A stretch of DNA of 64,000 bases from positions 1 through 64,000 of the forward strand of contig JAVTVY010039249.1 of the NCBI GenBank assembly GCA_036873755.1, read 5' to 3'. The position numbers and the translations under genes were made by a program. Shown here piece after piece: positions 35,935 through 46,974 of the stretch. A model generated the notes under the pieces. It had not been told where the DNA came from. It searched no databases and was given only the letters and a program-made list of their open reading frames with translations. Source of the stretch: Hanleya hanleyi. Its lineage: Eukaryota; Mollusca; Polyplacophora; Lepidopleurida; Hanleyidae. Position 1 is the stretch's first letter, and every line of letters starts with the position of its first letter.

Positions 35935-35972
35935 GTCGTTATCGGATAATCGTATACATGTGTACGTAGCTT
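35935..35972 (-). repeat. 38-bp inverted repeat, right member
   Basis: Reverse complement of 29246-29283 with one mismatch. It is immediately followed (35973-36305) by a partial copy of the piggyBac-like MITE. Confidence 0.8.
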
Positions 35973-36305
35973 AACAGACCTGGGGAAGAGCATTACGGTC
36001 TCCCTACCAAACTTTCTACAACATGTCCACCGTAAAATAAAAGTTATGTTTCCGAAGTATTCTTCAAAACTGTAGTTTAAAAGTGTACGAAAACTATTTT
36101 ATGTATATCATTAATAAGTAATTCGGAAAATCTGACCGAAAAATCGACAATAAAATGTATTTAGTATGATGTATCTGTGTCGTTATCAAAGTGACTCCTT
36201 TTGAGCATTTTTTGAAAAATTTCAGACTCCTAGCGGAAGAAGTAATAAAAGTGGTCCTCCCCAGCCCTGAACAGGCCAGAAATAGACTAGGCCTTGTAAG
36301 GGTTA
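35973..36305 (+). repeat. piggyBac-like MITE fragment
   Basis: 'ctaccaaactttct', 'tctgaccgaaaaatcgac' and the end 'gaacaggcc...gtaagggtta' follow the MITE in plus orientation with large internal deletions. No TTAA at the left border. From 36306 to 37139 I recognise no gene. Confidence 0.65.
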
Positions 36306-37139
36306 GCAAATATGTTTATATAAATTCCATATACCAATGGTCCCATACCCTGGTGACGTGTTATATATCTCTCAGTCACGTGATGAATTGTGTTTTCATT
36401 CATCTGTATGACACGTGAACACTCATCCAGAAATCTAACATCGATTGTGTAACACGAAACCAATTAAATGGTCATTGTCAACGCAAAGTACATGTCCCGC
36501 AAGGTGTGAAGGCCTATATGTAACCCGATACACCAAATTAAAACTTGTTCTCCAGACTGTGCCAGCTTAGCTCAGGGACCTCGCGCTGGCAATTAAGTTG
36601 ATGTCATGTTACACGAGTGAGGTGACAGGCTAATTGAATTGTATAACGACTGTCACCTGTCATTTAATTGCTATAGATGTTGAGGGCCTGCATTGCATCA
36701 AGGGATAGAAGTGGTATTTTATTATCATGGATGTAGGGGGACCTACGTCATCAGGTTTCAGGACCATTGATAGTCACACCGAAATTTCAGCTTTCTACAA
36801 GTAGAAATCGTACAGAACGAAAAATCTTTAGATGAATTGTTCATTGCACGTCTAATGTTTAATGTGGGCTTTTATCATTATTATACGTGCGTGTATATAC
36901 AACATAACAGCCCAAGTGGGACAAGGTATACCTAACAAGCTGATCGCTATTGTTTGTATCTCATTCAGACGGTCATGGTCGGATTGTACTGATCCTAGTT
37001 GAGCCATTCATTCAACCAGCGTCACTTTTGGTTTTCAGATCCCTAGCTAAATATGTATGGGGCGGTTGGGGGTGAAATTAACAGCTCTCCCCCTTCCCTT
37101 CATCAGCAAACTCATTTTAGGTGGGGTTGACTGTCAGTT

Positions 37140-37913
37140 CAAGTTGATTATGTTGAAGGTGTAATGTGAAACAGAACAACCAGTATCGGTTATTTGTCAT
37201 CACCTAGACGGCACACAATATGTTTGGGATTCGATTGATCTTCAAATTAACATTGAATATCATTTGACCTTATCAGTAGATGAAAATATGACAATATTGA
37301 CATCTGCCATGCGACTCCTGTCCATTTTCTATAGCTAACTTTTAGAACGAGGTGACAGTTCATTTGGGATAATCAGTCGATGTGGGTTTGTATTCTTGAC
37401 AGGCCGAGTGTTTATAAAAGATTTCTGAAGACCTACAACGGTCACCGAGAGAGGCCAGCGATGAAAGGCAAATGTCATGGATGAGCTTCCTGTTGTTTTG
37501 TTCGACAGAACTAGGCAGGCTAGTGTAACTTTACTGTCGTTTCCACCACCTCATGTCAAGAATTATAGATTAAATACCAAACACCCCGAAAGTGCAAAGT
37601 CAGTTGTCAAATGTGATGAAGTTAATAATCCTGACGGACTACAGAACGGATATTTTGTCTGCGTAATTTTGCACCTGTTCCAATCGCTGTCTCGATAAAT
37701 GTTATTGATATAATATACGTCAGTTTGAGGCGGATGCACAAGCACCGTGTATCACGGTTTGATGATTATTAATCAGGGTGTGGATTGCTGACTCTCCCAT
37801 CGTTCGCATGGTTAATTTTCTCCCTCCTGATATCACGGGGGCGTTAGGTTAATAAATTTGCGTTATAACACTATAGCTGGGTTCATTAATATTAGTCACG
37901 TAATGGATCAATA
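37140..37913 (+). repeat. segmental duplication A, second block
   Basis: Matches 46975-47740 at about 85% by eye: 'attgatctt', 'ttaacattgaatatcatttg', 'accttatcagtagatg', 'tttataaa' (TATA-like, 37411) and the coding-like segment at 37477-37698. It ends at the LINE tail inserted at 37914, while copy B continues uninterrupted. Confidence 0.85.
37477..37698 (+). CDS. hypothetical frame, copy A of a duplicated pair
   Basis: A 73-codon frame starting MDELPVVLFDRTRQASVTLL. The copy at 47288-47527 has an ATG seven codons earlier, which in copy A is put out of frame by one extra A (37461-37470). A TATAAA-like box sits about 55 bp before the upstream ATG in both copies. Between copies most coding differences change the amino acid, so there is no sign of purifying selection. 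Not recognised. Confidence 0.25.
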   Translation: MDELPVVLFDRTRQASVTLLSFPPPHVKNYRLNTKHPESAKSVVKCDEVNNPDGLQNGYFVCVILHLFQSLSR

Positions 37914-38648
37914 ATAATAATAATAATAATAATAACTTTATTTAGTCTGGGTGGCTTGATTAGCACACAGGCTAGTCTCCCTCAAGGCCCAGAAAGTGTG
38001 TTAATAGAGTAGTTAGTAAAAATACAGATAAATATATATAAATATGCGTATAACAATATAGATAAATATGGGAAAATATATTAATATGGCAATCAGGTAT
38101 ATGATAAAACTATAAGTGGTATATTCGGATTCATTTAAAATTATAACATTCATTATTATCATATATTAGGAATTAAACAAGCTTTTAAAAATTTATGTAA
38201 AACCTATATCTTGCCCAGACTTACACACAGTATAAAAACATTCAATGGGGGGATTTAATAACTTAGCTAGCCGAAATTCAAAATAAATCTAGTATATTTG
38301 ATTTCAATAATTGATATTTAAAACTTGGAACACTTGAAGATCTTCTTATATCATCAGGCAATGAGTTCCAGATTTTCACGCCTGAGAATTTGAGGCTTTT
38401 TCTAAAAAGTTCGCATTTAGGGCGAGGCAAAACAAGGTCCCCTCGTACTCCTGCTCTGGTTCGATTTTGAACTTTATGAAAAGATTCAGACAGATAGTCC
38501 GGGGCCAAACTGTTGCAAATTTTATACATCATAATAGCCTTGTGGAAAGTAACCCTCTGTGGAAAAGAAATCCAATTTAGTTCCGAAAATAAATTGACAG
38601 AAGGTGTTCTAGGCGGGGCCTTCAATATAATCCTGGCTGCTCGTTTTC
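37914..38648 (-). pseudogene. 5'-truncated CR1/L2-like LINE tail
   Basis: Minus-strand frame 38645-38278 encodes a typical C terminus of a CR1/L2-group reverse transcriptase: RAARIILKAPPRTPSV, HKAIMMYKICNSLAPDYL, LVLPRPKCELFRKSLKF and KIWNSLPDDIR. It is followed by a 3' UTR ending 'gtctaaataaagttatt', with an (ATT)n tail at 37914-37936. Copy B (47729-47765) lacks it, giving the empty site 'atggatcaatgaac'. The same 3' end occurs at 53090-53170. Confidence 0.85.
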
Positions 38649-38822
38649 AAATGAATTCAAATGAGAATTTGCTAAGAGATATAGTTGGAGAGAATACGAT
38701 CTTCATGCTAACGATTCAAAATTATTTTATGCATACATCTCCACTATACCACTATCGCTTCAGTTTAGGATTTGAAAGTTTCATTACCTTTTAGTTGCGT
38801 CTCCGAGTCTGTGATTCAATGA
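38649..38822 (+). repeat. segmental duplication A, third block
   Basis: Matches 47745-47900: 'ccactatcgctt', 'gtttaggatttgaaagtt', 'ccttttagttg'. Interrupted on the right at about 38822 by 3.9 kb of repeats. Confidence 0.8.
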
Positions 38823-38937
38823 AAAATCTTCTACATATATATAAAAATCTATTAATGTCATGTATATACATAGATAGAGTCGATCGAATACGATCTGTTT
38901 TGCATGTTAAGTAAAGAAAACATTCATTATTTGTTAA

Positions 38938-39534
38938 CCCTATCTGGCCTGGGCTTTTTGGGACCTGTTGTGGCCGGGGGGGGGGGGAGCGAAATGACCC
39001 CCACTAATTATTTTTCTTATCCCTTGAGCTAGGGGGCTGAACTTACCACACCATTGGGTCAAGCTCTACCAGAAAATGTAAAAAAAAATCCAAGATGGCC
39101 GCTTCGATGTCACAGTGACGTCATTTTCAAAAAGGGCATTTATTGGTCGATTTTTCAGTCGGATTTTTGTTTTTTTTTTGTTTATGCAATTTATCCGCAA
39201 AAACTGCATGATAAATTAGTAAATATTAATGCGATGTGAAGTAAAATAGGTTTTGCCCGCTTTTCATCGCGGAAAAGCAGAAATTTTGAAGAAATATGAC
39301 AAAAACATCACTTTACCGGGACCCACGAGGCCGCCATCTTGAATTTTCTCATGATCCTCTGCTCGGAGGGTTATGCAGGTAGGCTAAAAATGACCCCAAT
39401 ATGATAAACTATAAAGTCAGGGAGTTTCAGCTCTCCATTTTTGTCGTTCCGGAAATAGCGCAGAAAGTTTGGTAGAGGGAGTGGAGCCATTTCGCCCCGC
39501 CCCCCCCCCCCCCACCTTTCCAGGCCAGGTAGGG
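38938..39534 (-). mobile_element. complete piggyBac-like MITE (597 bp)
   Basis: TTAA flanks at 38934-38937 and 39535-39538. Left end CCCTATCTGGCCTGGGC, right end CCAGGCCAGGTAGGG. Orientation opposite to the 8066 copy. It contains a G run (about 38979) and a C run (about 39499). No coding capacity. Confidence 0.85.
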
Positions 39535-39559
39535 TTAAGAAAGTAAAAACGTAAAACAA

Positions 39560-40350
39560 TTTAACGTGGCTCCCAGGTGGTGCCACCTATAGGCGAATCG
39601 GCACAAGAACATTCCCAAAAGTTAACTTGAGGGAAGGTTCCCACATACAAACGTGGAAAGAATCCGTTCAGGTCTTCAAAAGTTCCTCTCCGGAAATTCA
39701 ATTTTACCTTGGTCCACAGGTGACGCCACCTATAGGCGGATTGGCACCAAAAAAAAATCCTAACCGAGATCTCGAGGCAAGGTCCCCCCTGACAATGGAA
39801 ATATAAATCTGTTCAGTTTTACCAAAAGGTTAACTTGGCCCACAGGTGGCGCCACCTATAAGCAGATCGACATGAAAAACAATCCCAAGCGAGACCTTCA
39901 AGCAAGGTACCCATATACCAAATTTGGAAAGAATTCGTTCAAGTTTTTAAATGTTATTGTCCGGAAACATAATTTTAAATTGTCCCCAAGGTGGCGCCAC
40001 CTATACGATGCTCAGCATGGAAAACAATGCCAAGCGAGATATCGAGGTGACGTACTCACATACCAAATTTGGAAAGAATTGGTGTAGATTTTCATAAGTT
40101 GTTGTGTGGAAACACTTTTAACTTGGCCTTCAGGTGGCGCCACCTTTACTCGAATAGACACGAAAACAATCTCAAGCCAGATGTTGAGGCAAGGTACCCA
40201 CACACCAAATTTGGAAAGAGCAAAAATCCTTAGGTTTTCAAATGTTATTGTCTGGAAATGCAATGTTAGCATGGGGGATGTGGCGCCATCTAGAGGTGGG
40301 TTCACATGAAAAACAATCCCAAGCAAGATCTTGAGGCAAGAGACCACTTA
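39560..40350 (+). repeat. satellite array, unit about 144 bp
   Basis: Six units, each with a GGTGGCGCCACCTATA-like palindrome (39576, 39719, 39845, 39990, 40133, 40278) followed by 'accaaatttggaaag' and 'gttattgtccggaaa'. Spacings are 143, 126, 145, 143 and 145 bp. A diverged seventh unit lies at about 40590-40690. The array starts 22 bp after the MITE, within the block missing from copy B. Confidence 0.9.
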
Positions 40351-40865
40351 CCGAATTCGATAAATCAATAAATCAAGCCTTTTTGGGGTTGCAATTCATT
40401 GAGGGATGGCACGATTTTACCAACATTGCAGACTACACACAGATTTCAACTTTCTGCCAAGACAAATTGGATACATAAGCTCAAATGCAATACATGAGGG
40501 TTAGATTTGGAGACGGAGGGTGGAGCTTAGTGCCCGGGGATAGGGCATATTCCCTGCGGATATCGAGCTTTCCGCAGCTAAAGTTACAAGTTCGATAAAA
40601 ATCTGTTCAGTTTTTCAAGAATTATTGTCCGGGAATGAAATTTTAACCAAAGGCGGATCAGCACAAAAAAAGCACATGCATGGTCTTTGTACCTCCTGGA
40701 TTTGGCACCGAGATACTCTTGAATTCATGTATGTATGTCAGTGGCTTTAAAATCTGCAAGGCCACTGTCTCTGTTTAATTCATTTGTGAGATAAATGTAT
40801 ATACATGAACATATTTCAGGGCCTAATATCACCATAATGTACACAAATGAATGGCATGGCTGTAA

Positions 40866-42415
40866 ACCAGGAATTGATAGTGCGGCAATATAGTGAAAAG
40901 ATTCTGCACTTTGAGGTAAAAGCATGAAACTTGGCACATTTATAGTACTCGATCGGTTGATTAAAATGGGATATAGGCCCAATTGAAATGATTTCAATAT
41001 GACCGCCAAATTCAAGATAGACGTCATTGTAATGTTGAAATCAGAAGGTCATTTGGGACCCCTAAATTTTCTTCCTACACGTAAGGCTACGGAGTTGATT
41101 CTTTCTATGACATATCTTGGACTCAAGCGTTATAGGAAAATGTAATAAGTTCCAAGGTGGCTGCCTTAACGACGTCACAATGATGTCATGTTATAAAAAT
41201 GCTTTTTTGAGGTCGATTTTTCAGTCAGATTTTTAAAATTTTCTGTTTATGCTATTTTGTCCGGAAAAACTACATAACAAATTAGGAAATAAATATTTGA
41301 TATGAATTAAAATAATTGTGAAGACTTCCATGTGCAAAAAGGCAAATATTTTAAGAAAAACGACGAAAACACAACTTCTTAGTCATACCCTTATAACCTC
41401 CATTTGAATCTTCAAGGTCTTCTGTTTGGAGGGGTATGCAAATAGGCTCAAAATGACCCGAATATCATAGACTGTAAAGTTTCAGTTGTCATTTTCCTTT
41501 ATCTTCAGGCAATTATGGCCTAGATATATTGCCGTCGTCATGTACATGTACGTCTGTCATTTTATTAGCGCAATATCTGCAGAACCGGGTTAGGTATATA
41601 GAGTGACAAAATTTTGGAAACTGATTCAACTAGTTATAGATCATATGCCTATTGAAATTACGAAATCAGATATTATCACATCCGAAAAGGAGCATAACTC
41701 CGTGAAATTTGGGACAAAGCTACTCATTTTTGATATGCGTATGACCTATACCTAGATTAATAAATGTTTTTCAAAATATAGTCCGTGAACCTAACACGGT
41801 TCTGCATATATGGCGGCAACGGACAGATGAGCTTGACGACAATACCCCTTGAACAAGCAGAAAATCACGAGTAAATTCAAAATCGAGGTCATAGGGTGTG
41901 AATAAAAAGTTGTGTTTTCGTCGTTTTTCTTAAAATATTTGCCTTTTATCACATGAAAGTACACACAATTATTTTAATCCACATCAAGTAATTATTTCCT
42001 AATTTATTATGTAGCTTTCCAGAGAAAGTAATATAAATAAATAAAAAAATAAAAAATCTGTAAAGAATCGACCACAAAAAGCATCACTGTGATGTCATTA
42101 AGGCAGCCATCTTGGAACTTTTAAGATTTTCCACTAGCGCTTGAATCTCTGATATGTCATAGTTTCAACTCCGTAGCCGTTGGATTAATAAAAATATTTA
42201 GGGGTTCCAAATGACCTCCTGATTTCTACATTACAATGACAGCAATCTTAAATTTGGCGGCCATCTTGGAATAATTTCAAGTGGGCCCATAGCAAATTTT
42301 AATCAGCCGATCGAATACTATAAATATGCCAAGTTTCATGCTTCTACCTCAAAGTGCAGAGTTAACCCAATTTCATGCACCATATTGCCGCACTATGAAT
42401 GTACTATAAATACAA
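40866..42415. mobile_element. foldback element with long inverted repeats
   Basis: Left arm about 40866-41450, right arm about 41840-42415 in reverse complement, spacer about 390 bp. Matching blocks: 'gtgcggcaatat', 'tgcactttgaggta.aagcatgaaacttggca', 'gatcgg.tgattaaaat' on the outside, and 'ggggtat' next to the spacer. The arms share words with the piggyBac-like MITE ('aggctcaaaatgacc', 'cagccatcttgga', 'tcagatttttaaaa'), so the element may be built from two inverted MITE relatives. No coding frame. Confidence 0.8.
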
Positions 42416-42744
42416 ATGGATTCAGAGCCAATGGCCAGCCTCTATAAAAACCCAATTGCCTGTTTCGGACAGCACTGAAGAACAATAGATGTATGTCTTC
42501 CCCTAGGCATGACCAATATGCATAACAAATTTGAAGTTGATTAACAAAGGCATTCAAAAGTTATCCGACGGAAAAGAAAAGTGGGAAAAAGAAGAAGCGG
42601 AAGAAGCAGAAGAAAGAAGAAACTGACAAACACATCTTAATAACCTGTGCGGCCGATTGCCTCCTACCGAATACTGGATCTGAAGACTGTAGGTTAGAAG
42701 GAACTAATTATTTGTCCGATTCTTGATCATTTTAAATGACATGA

Positions 42745-44110
42745 TTTCGATAAAAGAAATTTACTTCCTTGAACGCGGACCAGTAATTCTCGGGTGATAC
42801 TGTGTTTAATCACAATAGATCAATGCTCACCCAGATTGTATGAAGACACGATGTCGACCCGTCCCAAGTTGACTGTAACGAAGGGTATGCTCGATTTGTG
42901 CTAATTGCGGATCGAAGAAAATACTGAAATTCAACTGACGGTAAATATTTCCAGTGCTTGTTAAATACTCTGGGCATTTACAGATAATATTTCGGACTCC
43001 AGTCTGACAGGTTGAATCCGTGCATTAGTTCCTTTCTAGTTTCCGAAAAGGCAAGAAAGGAAATTCACATATGTTTGCCATTCCAATAAGCTTATCACGT
43101 GACGCAGATCTGGTAAGATAATAGCCCAACTAGCCGAGGTCTGGTAAGATAGTACCCCAACTTCAAACCTTTAAGGATAATACAAGACATCTCGCATAAT
43201 ACAAGACATCCCCACCCTCTCAATTTTGTGTGGGTTGTTGTTGTTTTACAATAGTCCCGAAGGTGCATACCTAACTACATCAATCATTTTCATTAAAGAC
43301 ACCATTATTTTATTTCACTTTGGCGTTACGGCTTAGGCAGGTTGGAGATTCATAGGTTTTCGTTGCTAACAACACATGTGTGCAATTGGACGTATACCTG
43401 AATGCATGTACAATGTAAATGCTTCAAAATTATAGTGTTTAGCTAATTCTGTCATATTCGGGTATTACATAGTAATACCTGATAATTTGGAACATCTTGG
43501 CAGATGTTTATTCCAAATGCTGACACATAAAGATGGATAATTCAACCACCAGATGGTCCCATATCTTACTGAGAAAGCAAAAGGGCGAAAGACGTTTTCT
43601 GTTGCCATAAAAGTCAAGGTTGCAAATACACCGCCAAATTGAGACCGGACTGTATATTCACCCATATTGATCATTATGCAGTCTTTATGAGGAAATGCCA
43701 GATATCAACATGATTAAATGCAACATAACAGGAGTGATTGAAAAAGAGGTACGGACAAGAAGTCATATGCCCCAACAAGAAAATGCATTGAATGCATATT
43801 TCTAAAAACATCAGAAGAACCCATCTGATCCCTGTGGTGATTTGTATCTCAATCACGTTTTTTTTGTAGATTTTCATGTAGACATCTTGAAAGGCATGAC
43901 ACACGGTCACTATAGCGGTGACCTGAGCGGTATTATATACAACTTTTGAAGAGCGATGATGTTAAAGCTCCATCAAGTCATCCGATGGAAAATGATGAAT
44001 TATGTACCCGTTAGATAGAAGAAACGACCTAATCAAGGGAGTATCAATATAAGTAAAGTTCTTATTCAGAACACATATCGGTTATGTCCAATGCCGACCA
44101 AGCGCTTCAT
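42745..44110 (+). repeat. segmental duplication A, fourth block
   Basis: Matches 47905-49290 in order: 'gaaatttact', 'cacaatagatcaatg', 'cacccagattgtatgaa', 'ttggaacatcttggcagatg' and 'gagcggtattatata'. No recognisable gene. The short stretch 42416-42744 (purine-rich aagaagcggaagaagc near 42591) is unassigned. Confidence 0.8.
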
Positions 44111-44195
44111 TCTTAATGGTGATCGCCTAGTGAGCCACATAGAGAGGAGTTTGTCGTGTGGCTACCGTTGTATTGTGCTCTCTGCTTCCAGATTA

Positions 44196-44564
44196 CACTG
44201 TTGAAAATATATGGTCGCTCCGACCATGTAAACTGTGGTCGAACGGTATCCGACCAAGAAAAAGTTAGTCGGAAATTCTGGGTAACAAGAAATATATGGT
44301 AGCGACCAAGAAAGAAATGTATTATTCCTCCGACCATGTAAACTGTGACCGAAGGGTATCCGATTAAGACAAATTTGGTCGGAATTTTTTGATTGAAAAA
44401 ATCGACCAAAAAATATATGGTCGTGACCGACCAAGTTATATTTGACCGATCAGGAAAAGTGTCGCCGGATAATAATATTTGGTCGACCATATCTATACAA
44501 TACTTTGTATGGTCTCGGCGACCAAATTTTTGTTGGACGTTTCGACCATTTTCTTCTAACAGAG
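44196..44564. mobile_element. short inverted-repeat element (369 bp) with TA flanks
   Basis: Ends CACTGTTGAAAATATATGGT (left) and the complement of CTCTGTTAGAAGAAAATGG (right), flanked by TA at 44194-44195 and 44565-44566. The interior has repeated 'gaccatgtaaactgtg' and many GGTCG/CGACC words. The long minus-strand frames at 44113-44490 are a by-product of this repeat structure. A Tc1/mariner-type MITE is likely from the TA duplication. Confidence 0.6.
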
Positions 44565-44939
44565 TAACGTGCTATTTAACGAGAAAAGACAGACTAAAGA
44601 AAAGGAAACGAAATAGAGACATACCAGCTTAACATCTATATAATGTAATACACGTGCACATGATAAAAGCTGTCTCAAGTCTGATGAATAAAGCATTTTC
44701 GGGAATATTTGCATAATCTATGAATGGGTGAATACAAAATGGCGGCCATGGTGGCTCCTTAGACATTTCCGCTTTTCGTATTATCCCAGTTTTTCTGCAC
44801 AAAACGTATAATATTCTCTTGCACTCCCTTCCTTCCATAGTACACTCAGCATCAACAGTCCATATAGGGGTAATCGGTTCATCGAAATACGGAGCACGAA
44901 GAACAAAATTATCATGATGAACAAATTTCATTCTTATTA

Positions 44940-46590
44940 AGTTGTTCCGTCGACTTAATATCTGGTTACCCATACTCTTTAAGTCGTTCTTCCGACTTAA
45001 ATTATCTCTTTCCAAGACTTAATTTGCCAACAAAAATCCACCTTTTTATATAGCACGCTGATGTACAGTCTACATTAGACTGTATTGGAATATAGTCCAG
45101 AGCCACAATATATGTTGGAATGAAATGATAAAATATACAACAATGTATATGCTAACTGCGGTTTATCTGAAACATATACCAATATCAAAACAGGAATATA
45201 CTTCTGGGCTATTTCCACAAATTTTGAAGAACTGGAGCGTACATAGAATGCATGGCATGGTCAACAGATATATCAGAGGATCGTTAGAATGATATAAAAC
45301 GCTCTGGAATGAAGATCAGATCAGGGTTATGTCTTATTGTTGTATCATAGATGTATGACAGACAGGCAAACTGATTTGTGACGATCGTCTTCGTAATGTT
45401 CGAGCTATTAAAGTTGAACTGATCGATACACAATAAAGAGTACCTTCTTTAATTACCTGTACTTCCTTCGGTATGTATATTCAATATATTTTAATGGTCG
45501 CTTGTATAACAATATATGTAGGCCTAATACTGTAACATAAAAACTTTGGGGTTCAATTATTAAATTAGATGAACATGTGTCCGCTATTATTCGTTTGATG
45601 GGATGAGATAATAAACCGAGGTAACGACCTAATAAATCGAGGGAACGAGATAAAACGCCGGAGTGACGACTTTATAATAGGAAGTAAAAGACATAACAAA
45701 TTGGGGAACGTTTTATTATGCTATGTTACCACCCATGAATAATTTAAGCCTGTACCGTGACAGATATGACCGAGACTGGACAGAAGATAATATACCCGAA
45801 CCTTGCGATGGGTCCGTCTTGCTGTACATTGCTGCCTGGGTGTAGGATATTGCCGTTTAGGGAGCGCCCGATTCAGTAGGCATCGGTAGGTTCAAGTGAA
45901 TGACCTCGATAATGTTATTATACAAGTCTTTGCAAGCATATACTATACTCAGTAGGTTTGAGCTCTGATTGTCTTTTACTCGAAGTAAACACGTATCTAT
46001 AGGTGTGATATCCCGATGTCTACCGGTGTTAGCTATCTTTTCCTTCCAGACGAAAATAAAATATTGCTTGTCAATAAATCTTGAAAATCCCCTTGTTATG
46101 TGGTTGTTCTCATTCATCAAAGAATTTAACATCTGATGATCATTCTGATTAGAGTCTAGAGCAGTCCAGATTAGTTTACACTCACCGCGTCTATCCCGTC
46201 TCTCTCTAATTTTCTTCTCTCCTCTTTGGATTGATCGATTTATTTAGGTAAGCCTCAGACTTGGCATGTACTGCTTCGATAAACTTCAGTGTTCTTGGTC
46301 AGATTTCCTACTCACCAGCAAACCATTTATTTACTGTTCTTCTAAACTTGCACTTCAATCAAAACTAGTGTTGCATTTGCACCTTTCCGAGCGTAGTAGG
46401 TTACATCCGATCAAATAATGCCCCTGTGCGTCGTATGTTGTGTGGAAATTCTACATTACATGATGAGTATTACATTACATGCTTACCATGATGAATATTG
46501 GACAATTTGCTCAAAACATTCCTATCATCAATATGATTACAAATCCACTTGTACTGAGAACATATACGCACCGATTTTAAAGACTATGTA
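44940..46590 (+). repeat. segmental duplication B, first block
   Basis: Counterpart of 27390-29010, same orientation. Followed at 46680-46960 by a MITE fragment and then by the second block, so copy B keeps the two blocks nearly adjacent where copy A holds about 8 kb. Confidence 0.8.
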
Positions 46591-46679
46591 CATGTAGGGA
46601 GTTGGTAGGCTCTGTACACAATCAAAGCCATCTCCTCATCCACGTTGGCAGAAATCAAATCCCTACATCAACTCTCCAT

Positions 46680-46960
46680 GCGTACACGGCCACTATTTTG
46701 AATGCATTCATCAGGTCAAAAAGTATTTTATTTATATCAGATTATTATTTACTAATTTATCAATCAGTTTTACGAAGAAAACACATAAATAAAAAAATAG
46801 AAATGTTTTTTTTGGGGGGAAATGACGTCACTGTGACGTCATCAAAGTGCCATATTTTTTTTAGCCTCCCATCTCATGGGGTAGCAAACATATTCATGGG
46901 GATCGAAATCCCCCGTACACCAGGACTAGACAGGTCTGAGCAGGCCCAGGCCAGGTAGGG
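46680..46960 (+). mobile_element. piggyBac-like MITE, left end missing
   Basis: Right end CCAGGCCAGGTAGGG followed by TTAA (46961-46964). Interior 'gacgtcactgtgacg' and 'ctcatggggtag' as in other copies. Left half absent. Confidence 0.75.
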
Positions 46961-46974
46961 TTAAATGCCGGATA

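Noticed and set aside
44113..44490. Long minus-strand frame of 125 codons
   Set aside because: It lies over a small inverted-repeat element whose internal repeats keep several frames open at once; no protein motif.
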